A stretch of DNA of 64,000 nucleotides, from the NCBI GenBank assembly GCA_003152315.1, contig PLZV01000009.1, positions 21,712-85,711 of the forward strand, given 5' to 3'. Source of the stretch: Verrucomicrobiota bacterium. GTDB lineage: Bacteria; Verrucomicrobiota; Verrucomicrobiia; Palsa-1439. Every line of letters begins with the position of its first letter. The stretch's first letter is position 1. Below the pieces are notes generated by a model. The model saw nothing but the letters and a program-made list of their open reading frames with translations, searched no databases and was not told where the DNA came from. The translations under genes and the position numbers were made by a program. Of this stretch, positions 48,396 to 56,402 are shown piece by piece.

Positions 48396-48782
48396 CAACA
48401 AACTGCAGCGTCTTCGAGCTTGGCCTTTCTTCTGGCGCCAAAGGTCCCTTGTCGAGATCCATCGGCCCGTTGCTCGGCGCAGTCGCCGGCGCTGGCATGT
48501 TGATGGGGCGCAATGAGTTTGGCATGTACTCTGGGTCTCGCTGGCCGAGGAACGAGCCAAGCGCGGCGAGGCCATGGACTGAACAGGGTGAAATAATTCA
48601 TAGTGAAATCTTAGGGCAGACGCGAAGCTTTCACACCTGCAGGTCCGGTGGCGCCACGGGTTATGGCGCAATGGCTACGACGCACAACGACAACGTTATC
48701 CTTATACCTTCGCATTTTCACTGATTCCGTGTTCGGGACTCAGGGACAATCTTCCTCTTTGCGGACGGAGAAAACGCCTGGC

Positions 48783-48869
48783 TTCATTGGATGAACTATG
48801 GCAAACATATTGAATGAACCACGGAACGCGAATTTAGTAATTGACAAATTCAAAAAATGAAATTATAAG
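48783..48869 (+). promoter_or_regulatory. Promoter with two palindromes
   Basis: TTGACA (48841-48846), a 17-base spacer containing TTCAAAAAATGAA (48849-48861), then TATAAG (48864-48869). A second site, TTCATTGGATGAA (48783-48795), lies 66 bases upstream. It reads toward the giant gene at 49051. Two spaced sites could allow looping by a tetrameric regulator (inference). Confidence 0.75.
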
Positions 48870-49050
48870 TTCCCATTGTTGCTGGTCGTGCTGAATCTTG
48901 TCAACGGTTCATTCAACAGTGACTGCGCTCGAAATGAGATTTCGTCCGGGGCTCGCGATTGGGCTCACTAACCATCGAGAAATTCTCCGAGCGGGGGCGG
49001 CAAACCGGCCGTGGTGAGACTTAATTGATAGTTGAATAGGAGTAGCCATC

Positions 49051-51819
49051 ATGAACAACAGGGGTTTGCAATCTTGGGTGAAATGGTTCGGAGGCTTGAC
49101 GGTCGCAGTGGTCGTGGGTGTGCTTTCCAACGCACAGGCCGCCGATACGTCCTGGAAAACCGCCTCCAGTGGCTCGTGGATCACTGCGGGCAACTGGAAC
49201 AGCGGTGTCCCCAACGCCAATGCCGCGTTCCTGACAAATGCTTCGGCCTCCTACTCGGTCACATTCGACGGCGGGGCGGGCAATTCGATTACGAACGTCA
49301 CACTTTCCAACCCGAGTGTCGCCAACACCACGACTCTCAATGTCAATTCCGGAGTGTTGAATATCACCGGCTCGCAGGGCGCCGGCGGCGTCGTGATGCT
49401 ATCCAATTCCGTAATGAACGTGGTAGGAGGATCCGTCGCCAATCCCAGCGTATTCTCAATAACGGGGGGCAGCGTCATTACCATCAGTAATAATACGCAG
49501 ACCGTGCTGACAACATACGATAACTTCGAATCGTACACGAACAATGAGATTCTGGGTACGGCCTTCGCCCCTACAGTCACTGGCTCCCCGTGGGGGCGAT
49601 TCGGGGCTGCGACCTCGGGCAACCCCACCGCCGGTACCGGCGAGGGTGTCGGCGGCTCAATCGGAGCACATTACACGCTGGACTGGTCGCTGGGCAACAA
49701 TGGCAATCTCGTATTCTGGTTTCCGTCTCAAACCAATCTGGTGTCCATGCCGGGGATCAGCATCGCGCTCTTCGTTAGCAATCAGGTCTCGGTCGTCTCC
49801 AACACCACCGTGGCAGTCGGTTTTGAACAAGCCGACGGCACGATCTGGCAGACAAGCGCCAGCCTGACGCCGGTGTTGACAAACACGAGTTACCAGATTT
49901 TCACATTCACGCTCCAGTCGTCCGATATGTTTGTTTCCCAAAGTGGGTCGGGTTCGAATCCGTTTGATCTCACACAGGTGCTCGACTTGCGCATTCGCTT
50001 TGTAAACGCGGGCGGAACTGGCGTGCAACGTGTCGTTCTAGACAATTTTCAGGCCGTCTCCGGCGGCTCGACCTGGAATCAGTCTGCTGGAAACTTCTCA
50101 CTCGGTGAGGTTGGAAGCGCCACGGTCGTCATTGGTTCGGGAGGACTCATGACCGGGCCGTCCCTCGTTCCGGCGATTGGCCGCAATGATACCCTGTTCA
50201 TTCCCGCCACGGCGGCAGCCTCAAATGCCGTGGGTCACCTCTACCTCGAGGGTGGGACTTTCATTTATCCATCGCACATCGGAAACGCCAGCCCCCTGGC
50301 CATTGGCCGCGGGCAAATCGGGATTGTGACCGTCAGCAATGGCTGGTTTGAGATCACCAGTACTCAGGGGACCAACGGGCTGAGAGTCGGTTATACCTCT
50401 TCGACGTCTCCGTCGATGGGGCGCGGCACCGTGGAAATGTTTGGTGGCGTCGTCTCGAATACCGCGGTTCTCCAGGTCGGTGCGGGCCAGGGGAGCGGCA
50501 CGACCTTCGGAATCGGCACGATCACTGTATCCGGTGGGACCTTCTATCAATTGGGAATGGGAGCCACCAACACCACGGCGTTCGTCCGATTGCCAAACTC
50601 CTCCTTCGACAGCGGTTATCTGACTGTCAACGGAACTGGCACATTTATCAGCACGAATGCAGTCTTGGTGGGCGCCGACGCATCAAGCGCCGGCCTGATC
50701 CAGGTTTCCGGGAACGGCCAGTTGATCGTTACCAACATCGCGGCCAACCCCGGCCTGATCAGCTTGGGCATCAGCGGCACGGGTACCCTTAGCCTCTCGG
50801 GCGGGAAAACCGTCGTGGATCGATTGCTTGCCACCAACGGCACGCAGTCGGTCGTCAACTTTGCGAGTGGGGAACTCGATGTCAATGTCCAGACGGTCGT
50901 GAGTAATGGCCTGCTGTTCACCGTCGGAGACGGGACGCACGCTGCGACATTGAATCTGCCCGGCGGCACCCATACCTATAACAATGGGTTGAGCGTCTCC
51001 AGCGGTGCCACCTTGACCGGCGGCGGCACCATCAACGCCGCCGTGACCGTTGCGGCGGGCGGCATCCTCAGTCCCGGCTCGGGAGTAGGCATGTTGCCCA
51101 TCAACGGCAATCTGGTATTGGCCAATACGGCCGCGTTGCAATACGACTTGGGGATCGTCAGTGACTTGGTGCCCATCACCGGCAATCTCACGTTGGGCGG
51201 CACGCTCGACATCGCCGATACCGGCGGGTTCGGCCTGGGCACCTACACGTTGTTCAGCTATAGCGGAACGCTGACGACGAACGGCAGCCCTACGATCCTG
51301 GCGATCAGTACGACACCGAACCCGGCGTTGGTGTACACGATCGACATTAGCATTGCCGGCCTGGTGAATCTGAAAGTAACCACCGCGCCGTCGGATCCGT
51401 TCACCGCCTGGCAGACCCACTATTTCCCCGGTGGTGGTCCGAATGCCGCACCCAATGCTGATCCCGACGGAGACGGTGTGAGCAACACCAATGAGTTCCT
51501 GGCGGGCTTCAATCCGACCAATATCGCGGCCTACCCCCACGTCATTAGTATCGTGAAGCAGGGTGGCAACATAAACGTGACGTATCTGGGGGCGAACGGC
51601 GATAATTCATGGTCGCCCGGCATCGCGTCTCGAACAAATGTCCTGGAATTCACGACCGGCACCGTCAATGGCAGCTATTCGTCGAACAACTTCACGAGCA
51701 CCGGCCAGACTAACATCCTCAGCAGTGGCAGCGGACTCGGGCTGGTGACCAACATGATCGATATCGGTGGCGCGACCGGCGCGACGCGGTACTACCGAGT
51801 CCGAGTCTTGGTGCCGTAG
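49051..51819 (+). CDS. Giant secreted beta-strand-repeat protein 3 (mosaic)
   Basis: 922 residues. Signal segment: WFGGLTVAVVVGVLSNAQAA. A beta-strand-repeat passenger is interrupted at about residue 155-335 by a complete DNFESY module (YDNFESYTNNEILGTA, SPWGRFGAAT, LDLRIRFVNAG, VLDNFQAVSGG), followed by more passenger repeats (AATLNLPGGTHTYNNGLSVSSGATLTGGG) and the C-terminal module (WQTHYF, DPDGDGVSNTNEF, terminal RYYRVRVLVP). The Cys pair of the module is missing here. The last 250 residues match the 35032-37764 protein closely. Confidence 0.85.
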   Translation: MNNRGLQSWVKWFGGLTVAVVVGVLSNAQAADTSWKTASSGSWITAGNWNSGVPNANAAFLTNASASYSVTFDGGAGNSITNVTLSNPSVANTTTLNVNSGVLNITGSQGAGGVVMLSNSVMNVVGGSVANPSVFSITGGSVITISNNTQTVLTTYDNFESYTNNEILGTAFAPTVTGSPWGRFGAATSGNPTAGTGEGVGGSIGAHYTLDWSLGNNGNLVFWFPSQTNLVSMPGISIALFVSNQVSVVSNTTVAVGFEQADGTIWQTSASLTPVLTNTSYQIFTFTLQSSDMFVSQSGSGSNPFDLTQVLDLRIRFVNAGGTGVQRVVLDNFQAVSGGSTWNQSAGNFSLGEVGSATVVIGSGGLMTGPSLVPAIGRNDTLFIPATAAASNAVGHLYLEGGTFIYPSHIGNASPLAIGRGQIGIVTVSNGWFEITSTQGTNGLRVGYTSSTSPSMGRGTVEMFGGVVSNTAVLQVGAGQGSGTTFGIGTITVSGGTFYQLGMGATNTTAFVRLPNSSFDSGYLTVNGTGTFISTNAVLVGADASSAGLIQVSGNGQLIVTNIAANPGLISLGISGTGTLSLSGGKTVVDRLLATNGTQSVVNFASGELDVNVQTVVSNGLLFTVGDGTHAATLNLPGGTHTYNNGLSVSSGATLTGGGTINAAVTVAAGGILSPGSGVGMLPINGNLVLANTAALQYDLGIVSDLVPITGNLTLGGTLDIADTGGFGLGTYTLFSYSGTLTTNGSPTILAISTTPNPALVYTIDISIAGLVNLKVTTAPSDPFTAWQTHYFPGGGPNAAPNADPDGDGVSNTNEFLAGFNPTNIAAYPHVISIVKQGGNINVTYLGANGDNSWSPGIASRTNVLEFTTGTVNGSYSSNNFTSTGQTNILSSGSGLGLVTNMIDIGGATGATRYYRVRVLVP

Positions 51820-51842
51820 GGGTGGACAGCTTGCAGAGCAAC

Positions 51843-51936
51843 GAGCGCAGTCGCGTGTGGTGACAGGCAGAAAACGCAACAACCAGTGCCTTCGTTCACG
51901 ACTCGGTGAACCCCTGCGGCTGCGCTCCTCTTTTTT
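51843..51936 (+). terminator. Terminator with nested hairpin after giant gene 3
   Basis: GAGCGCAG (51843-51850) pairs with CTGCGCTC (51920-51927), followed by CTC and six T (51931-51936). The loop holds CGTTCACGACTCGGTGAA, a hairpin also found in the structured element 3' of giant gene 2 (34931-35009). Confidence 0.65.
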
Positions 51937-52048
51937 GCCGGCTCGAAAACTCGGGGGGCTGGTGCCGGAACGGTTTCCGTGACTGTTGACCTTTTTGACC
52001 GACCCGGGAGGGCAATCCCCGCTGATTCCCAACGCGTTAAAAATTGGC

Positions 52049-52202
52049 TCCGCAGGTAGGACTCGAACCTCCGAATCCTCAATTCTCGGCCATTTTGTAC
52101 ATGGTCCTTATTGAGAATCAAGGCTAATCCGCCACTACCGACCATTACTCAGACGTACTCTTTCACTACTTTTCCCTGACAGTTTCCCTGACACCTCGAC
52201 TC
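52049..52202. repeat. 154-bp direct repeat, right copy (att-like)
   Basis: Same sequence and orientation as 3040-3193 with two mismatches; offset 49,009 bases. On the minus strand this copy continues past the acceptor-like CTGCGGA with GCCA, as in a tRNA with encoded CCA; the left copy reads ACCG instead. The tandem TTCCCTGAC units are conserved (CAG instead of CGG between them). It marks the right end of the amino-sugar block. Confidence 0.8.
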
Positions 52203-52309
52203 CCACTTTTAGCGCGCTCCACAGGCCGGAAATGGCGCCCGCGCAGGTAAGAGCAAGGGGTAATGTCGCAATCTGGCACAACCAGTCAGAAGTGGTCCCC
52301 CAATGGAAA

Positions 52310-52338
52310 TGGTCTGTCTCGCTAGAACTCGAACCTAG
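52310..52338 (-). other. tRNA 3'-end remnant
   Basis: On the minus strand CTAGG-TTCGAGT-TCTAG forms a T-arm of 5 bp with a 7-base loop, followed by CGAGACAG-ACCA like an acceptor strand with CCA. No 5' half is present upstream (only an A-rich run), so this is a fragment, not a functional tRNA. It points to repeated tRNA-targeted insertion here. Confidence 0.5.
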
Positions 52339-52363
52339 ATTTTTTTTAATACCGGCTTGGTCG

Positions 52364-52436
52364 AAATGTGGTCATGTTCACAACTGCGCTCACAAGATTT
52401 GTTCCCAGTTTGTCCCGGATTGTCGCAGGTTGGCAC
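52364..52436. repeat. 73-bp direct repeat, copy 1
   Basis: From AAATGTGGTCATGTTCACAA to GTCGCAGGTTGGCA. It recurs at 53324-53396 with about three mismatches, offset 960 bases. The two copies flank the hemolysin III-family gene. Confidence 0.8.
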
Positions 52437-52563
52437 GGATGGGGGCGAGGGAAATGCCGGCGGGATACAGGGCGGGGTAAGGCCCAACCGAGTGCGCCGC
52501 ATTCATTTTGCAAGTGAGAACCGCGGACGGAGAGGTTGCGGAGGGATAACTGGGCGTGCGAAC

Positions 52564-53226
52564 ATGGGTTCTGAAATGAACCAACCACGGTTCTACCCCA
52601 GCGAGCAATTGGCGAACGCCGTTACCAGCGGTATCGGCCTCGTCTTCGCGGTCGCGGGTGCAGCCGTTCTGGTCACACTGGCCAGCGAACATGGCACCAT
52701 CTGGCACGTCATCAGTTGTAGCGTTTACGCCGCCATGTTGATTTTTCTCTACACGGCGTCGACGCTCTACCACAGCCGTCGCTTTCCGAATGCCAAACCC
52801 GTTTTCCGTATCCTTGATCATGGCGCGATCTTTCTGCTGATTGCGGGCACCTATACGCCGTTCACCTTGGTGAACCTCCGGGGCTCTTGGGGCTGGTCTC
52901 TGTTGGGAGTTATCTGGGGATTGGCGGCGCTCGGGATCGCCTTCCGGGCATGGCTGCGTCAGCAGCCTGTTGCGCGAGTTGGGCTGTACGTCGCGATGGG
53001 CTGGGCGGTGGTGGTGGCAGCTAAACCAATGTTCGCAACCGTCGCGCCCGGCGGATTGATATTACTGCTCGTAGGCGGTCTGGCGTATACCCTCGGGATC
53101 GGGTTCTACGCTTGGCAACGGCTGCCGTATCACCATGCGATCTGGCATGTCTTCGTCTTGGCGGGCAGCGTGGCCCACTTCTTCGCCATCCTCTTCTACG
53201 TCCTACCGCAGTGGGCATTCCATTGA
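52564..53226 (+). CDS. Hemolysin III-family (PAQR) membrane protein
   Basis: 220 residues, seven hydrophobic segments. Hallmarks: [25 protein letters not shown] and [16 protein letters not shown], with the Ser/His/Asp/His set thought to bind a metal in the PAQR superfamily. Bacterial members are integral membrane proteins of unclear role despite the hemolysin name. ATG 52564 or 52576 could be the start. The gene lies between two copies of the 73-bp repeat, outside the 49-kb block. Confidence 0.92.
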   Translation: MGSEMNQPRFYPSEQLANAVTSGIGLVFAVAGAAVLVTLASEHGTIWHVISCSVYAAMLIFLYTASTLYHSRRFPNAKPVFRILDHGAIFLLIAGTYTPFTLVNLRGSWGWSLLGVIWGLAALGIAFRAWLRQQPVARVGLYVAMGWAVVVAAKPMFATVAPGGLILLLVGGLAYTLGIGFYAWQRLPYHHAIWHVFVLAGSVAHFFAILFYVLPQWAFH

Positions 53227-53323
53227 TTTACCTGACGGGGCTGAGTTCGAACCGGAAGATTGTCGCCGAGTGACGGGGCTCGAAGCCGTCCCCCTTTGCG
53301 ATTTTCCTAAGGAATTTGAATGG

Positions 53324-53396
53324 AAATGTGGTCATGTTCACAACTGGGCTCACAAGTTTTGTTCCCAGATTGTCCCGGATTGTCGCAGGTTGGCAT
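53324..53396. repeat. 73-bp direct repeat, copy 2
   Basis: Second copy of 52364-52436. The stretch 53227-53323 before it has a GAGTTCGAACC that recalls a tRNA T-loop, but no stem can be drawn. No gene is supported in 53227-53465. Confidence 0.8.
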
Positions 53397-53465
53397 GGTA
53401 CGATATCCATTAGCACTTGATGGCTTCAATCCCACAAAAACGTGAGAGTAGCTTCTATAAGCAGG

Positions 53466-53969
53466 CTACCCAACTGTCGCGATTTCTATTTTGCTGACTT
53501 CAATCTCGAAGTCTTCTTCATCGCCCCAAGCGAGCATAATAACGCGGTAGCAAATCTCCGGAGGAACTATGTGGCTGTAACAGAATTCGCCATTCACCCT
53601 TAATTTGACTAAACCGACTTGGTCTATAAAAAGAGCAGCATCACACTTCAAGTTCCCAGAGGAACGAAAGAGCATTCTGTCCGGAGCCTGTCGGATACCG
53701 TTTATGTACGACGTCCGAATGACACTGAGCGAAGGAATACCCGGTTTTTTCCAATAGTTCCTCCCTGTGTGGACGATGAGATTGGTGTCTTGAGATCTGA
53801 TTGCACCGTCACCAAATAGTTTTCCGTTTTCGGTTAGTAGCTTGAATCCAAACCGAAAATAGGGAGACTTGGTGGCCAAAGAGCACTTCAGAGATGCTAA
53901 GCGTTTACCAGCATCGTCGCGACTGACAAGTGGCGGAGAGGTGATTCCGAAATTGCATTGACTCCGTAC
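53466..53969 (-). pseudogene. 5'-truncated gene fragment (C-terminal domain only)
   Basis: An open frame of about 168 codons whose reading extends to a stop just above 53969 with no ATG or GTG; the first possible start is TTG 53879. The upstream part still reads like protein (SPPLVSRDDAGKRLASLKCSL) and runs smoothly into SPYFRFGFKLLTENGKLFGDGAI. This suggests the C-terminal domain of a larger gene whose 5' part was lost. I do not recognise the family. It sits at the right edge of the scar zone. Confidence 0.5.
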
Positions 53970-54032
53970 CTATGTGCCCTACGCTCGCAGGCATTGAGAC
54001 CCAGCCCCATCGTGGGCGGAAGTGACACTGGC

Positions 54033-55051
54033 ATGAAGACAAGACTGGCTTGGCATGCGAGAGTATTCGGGTCGGCCCTGGCTTTGGTGTCGTTAGCGGG
54101 CGCGACCGAAGCTCCCGGCCTTCATCATTTCACCCATGTGCCGCACGAAGTGCTGGCGTTCTACTACCCGTGGTATGGAAGCAACGGGCGGCATTGGGGA
54201 GGGAGCGACCCGGTTCAGCACAAGATCCTCAACGCCACGCATTATCCCGTGGCGGGCGCGTACGATTCCCATGACCGCGGGGTGATTGATTCGCAGATCG
54301 ACATGGCGAAAACCCACGGCCTTACCGGATTTGTAAGCAGTTGGTGGGGGCGCGGGACATTTGAAGACCAGGCTGTGCCTATTCTTCTCGACGCCGCGGA
54401 GAAGAAAGGTTTCCACGTCTCGGTGTACTGGGAAAAGGCCCCCGGGAAAGGCGCTCAACAGATCGGCGAAGCCATCAGCGACTTGGTATACATCCTGAAC
54501 CATTACGGCGCGAGCAAAGCGTTCCTCAAGGTGGACGGGAAGCCGGTCATATTCGTCTATGGGCGAGTGTTGCAACAGGTGCCGCTCGATTCCTGGCCAG
54601 TCATTTTGAGCGGCGCACGCGCAAAGGCAGGCGATTTCATCCTCGTGGCGGACGGTTTTGCGATGAAGAGCACGCTCGCTTTTTCGACGCCGTCCACGTA
54701 TACAACTTTGCCGGTGCGCTGGAACACATGAAGTTGGCTGACCTTCCCGCCTGGGCCAACAAAAATTGCTGTGACGCCGTGAATCTGGCACGGAAACGCC
54801 AATCGATTGCCTGCATCACGGTCATCCCCGGCTATGACGATACGAAGATTCGCCACCCCGGCTTGAAGATGGACCGCCAGAACGGCCAAGTCTATCGTCT
54901 GCTCTGGCAGGCGATGCTGGATTCCAAACCGGATTGGGTACTCATCACCTCTTGGAACGAATGGCATGAAGGCTCCGAAATCGAACCCAGCCTCGAATAT
55001 GGGGATGCCTACCTCCAGTTGACTGGCCAACTTGCATCGCGGCTTCGCTAA
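54033..55051 (+). pseudogene. GH99-like glycosidase gene with frameshift
   Basis: From ATG 54033 the frame gives a signal segment (VFGSALALVSLAGATEA) and a GH99/GH71-like barrel (VLAFYYPWYGSNGRHWGGSD, THGLTGFVSSWWG, YWEKAPGKG, GKPVIFVYGR) and stops at 54731. The rest continues one frame over: FDAVHVYNFAGALEHMKLADLPAW to VLITSWNEWHEGSEIEPSLEYGDAY. The break is at the T5 run at about 54681-54686; one more T restores the full protein of about 340 residues. It may be a true pseudogene or a sequencing error. Confidence 0.78.
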
Positions 55052-55064
55052 AGCAGAGAGAGCC

Positions 55065-56399
55065 ATGAAGATGCACATCCGCACGGACGCAATGGCGCAA
55101 GCACTGGCCGGGAGGGTTGTAATCACAGCGGTGCTGATTGTGCTCACGGTATTCAGTCTCGGGTTATTGATGGGGAGCCTTCGTCTGGACGCAGCCGACA
55201 ACCCCGTCCCGCAGCCGTGGTCTCTCGACAAATCGAAAGTCTCCAGTCAATTGAAAGCCTTCATCGCCGCAAAAGAAGCGCAAGCGAATGCGCTGGCGGC
55301 AGACGAGGGAAAGGAATTGCTACCGGAATTCAAATCTTTGTTCACAGCAGCGGTGCAGGGGGACTTGCGGACAATGAGCAACATTTGGGAAGCGGTGCGG
55401 GACAATTCCACGGCATACGCATACCCCGAAACGATCAATCACACCCGTTCACGTGTAAAGCAATGGCAGCCGGCGTTGGAAACCTACGGCGCACTCGCGG
55501 AGTTTGCCGACGGCCAAGACAAGTACCCGATTGCCTTTGGCCAGGACGTCATCAAGTCGATTCCGCCGGGGAGCATTTACTTTGGCGGCACTAGTCCGGG
55601 TCGCTTTCTGGTCACGGCCTTGTCCAGGTCCCAAATAAATGCCGACCCATTCTTCACCCTCACACAGAATGGGCTGCAAGATGACACGTATCTGGATTAC
55701 CTCCGCTCGATGTATGGAAATCGAATTGTGATCCCCACCACGGGAGAGGTGCAGCGCTGTTTTAAGGAATACGCGGAAGACCTTCAGCGCCGCACAAAAC
55801 ACGTTGAAAACCTCAATACGGACGAAGGTGTGACGATAACAACGAACGGCGACCTTCGCGTGACGGGTGCGGGGGCGGTGTTCAATATCAGGGGGCGGAT
55901 TTCCAGACTGATTTTCGACAAGAACCCGGATCGCGAGTTCTACTTCGAGGAAAGTTTCGTCAACCCCTGGATGTACCCGTACCTCGAGCCGCACAGACTG
56001 ATTATGAAGTTGAACAGAAAGCCATTGGCCCAACTGAATCCGGCGGTCGTCGCGCATGATCGCGAGTTTTGGGATGGGTTGACCAAACAACTCCTTGCCG
56101 ACCCGGGATTCCTCGGTAACAGAGGGGCGCGTATGACGTATTCCAAACACCGGTCAGCCATCGGCGGTATTTATGTTTACCGAAGGTCGACCAACGAGGC
56201 TGAGTACGCATTCCAACAGGCGGTGGCACTGGACCCAATAAATCCAGAAGCCAACTTCCGCCTCATGCAACTATACGTGGAGCAGAACCGCTTCGACGAT
56301 GGGATCACAGTATTAAAGTCCCTGCAACAGCGTGTCCCGTCGGATCAAAAGCTTCAAGCCGCTATCGGCCAGTTGGAAAAACTGAAGCAGTCAGAGTAG
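55065..56399 (+). CDS. Membrane-anchored TPR-containing protein, function unknown
   Basis: About 444 residues from ATG 55065. One N-terminal membrane segment (VVITAVLIVLTVFSLGLLMG), an uncharacterised middle of about 300 residues (PGSIYFGGTSPGRFLVTAL) and a TPR-like C-terminus (AEYAFQQAVALDPINPEANFRLMQLYVEQNRFDDGITVL). The phrase IPPGSIYFGGTxPGRF resembles periplasmic parts of PVC-group glycosyltransferase-like membrane proteins, but I cannot assign a function. It begins 13 bases after the GH99-like gene. Confidence 0.7.
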   Translation: MKMHIRTDAMAQALAGRVVITAVLIVLTVFSLGLLMGSLRLDAADNPVPQPWSLDKSKVSSQLKAFIAAKEAQANALAADEGKELLPEFKSLFTAAVQGDLRTMSNIWEAVRDNSTAYAYPETINHTRSRVKQWQPALETYGALAEFADGQDKYPIAFGQDVIKSIPPGSIYFGGTSPGRFLVTALSRSQINADPFFTLTQNGLQDDTYLDYLRSMYGNRIVIPTTGEVQRCFKEYAEDLQRRTKHVENLNTDEGVTITTNGDLRVTGAGAVFNIRGRISRLIFDKNPDREFYFEESFVNPWMYPYLEPHRLIMKLNRKPLAQLNPAVVAHDREFWDGLTKQLLADPGFLGNRGARMTYSKHRSAIGGIYVYRRSTNEAEYAFQQAVALDPINPEANFRLMQLYVEQNRFDDGITVLKSLQQRVPSDQKLQAAIGQLEKLKQSE

Positions 56400-56402
56400 A
56401 TG

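Larger units (their letters stand above)
48159..49050. other. Long regulatory intergenic region between divergent genes
   Basis: About 890 bases between the PEP-CTERM gene and the divergent giant gene. It holds one promoter each way (48355-48395 and 48841-48869) and three palindromes. A 112-codon frame on the plus strand at 48386-48724 has no recognisable features and I do not call it. The leaders left by these promoters are about 190 bases, long for bacteria. Confidence 0.6.
51820..52563. other. Non-coding right boundary zone
   Basis: No supported gene. From left to right: terminator (51843-51936), right copy of the 154-bp repeat (52049-52202), a tRNA-3'-like remnant (52310-52338) followed by a run of T, and the first copy of a 73-bp repeat (52364-52436) shared with 53324-53396. 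Confidence 0.65.

Noticed and set aside
48386-48724. 112-codon plus-strand frame in the long intergenic region
   Set aside because: No ribosome site or recognisable features; it overlaps the PEP-CTERM gene's promoter.
3479-51819. Bacteroidetes-type PUL with SusC/SusD
   Set aside because: No TonB-dependent receptor or SusD-like lipoprotein; uptake is by an SSS symporter.
3040-52202. Integrase or transposase gene within the block
   Set aside because: None seen: no tyrosine or serine recombinase motif in any of the frames read.
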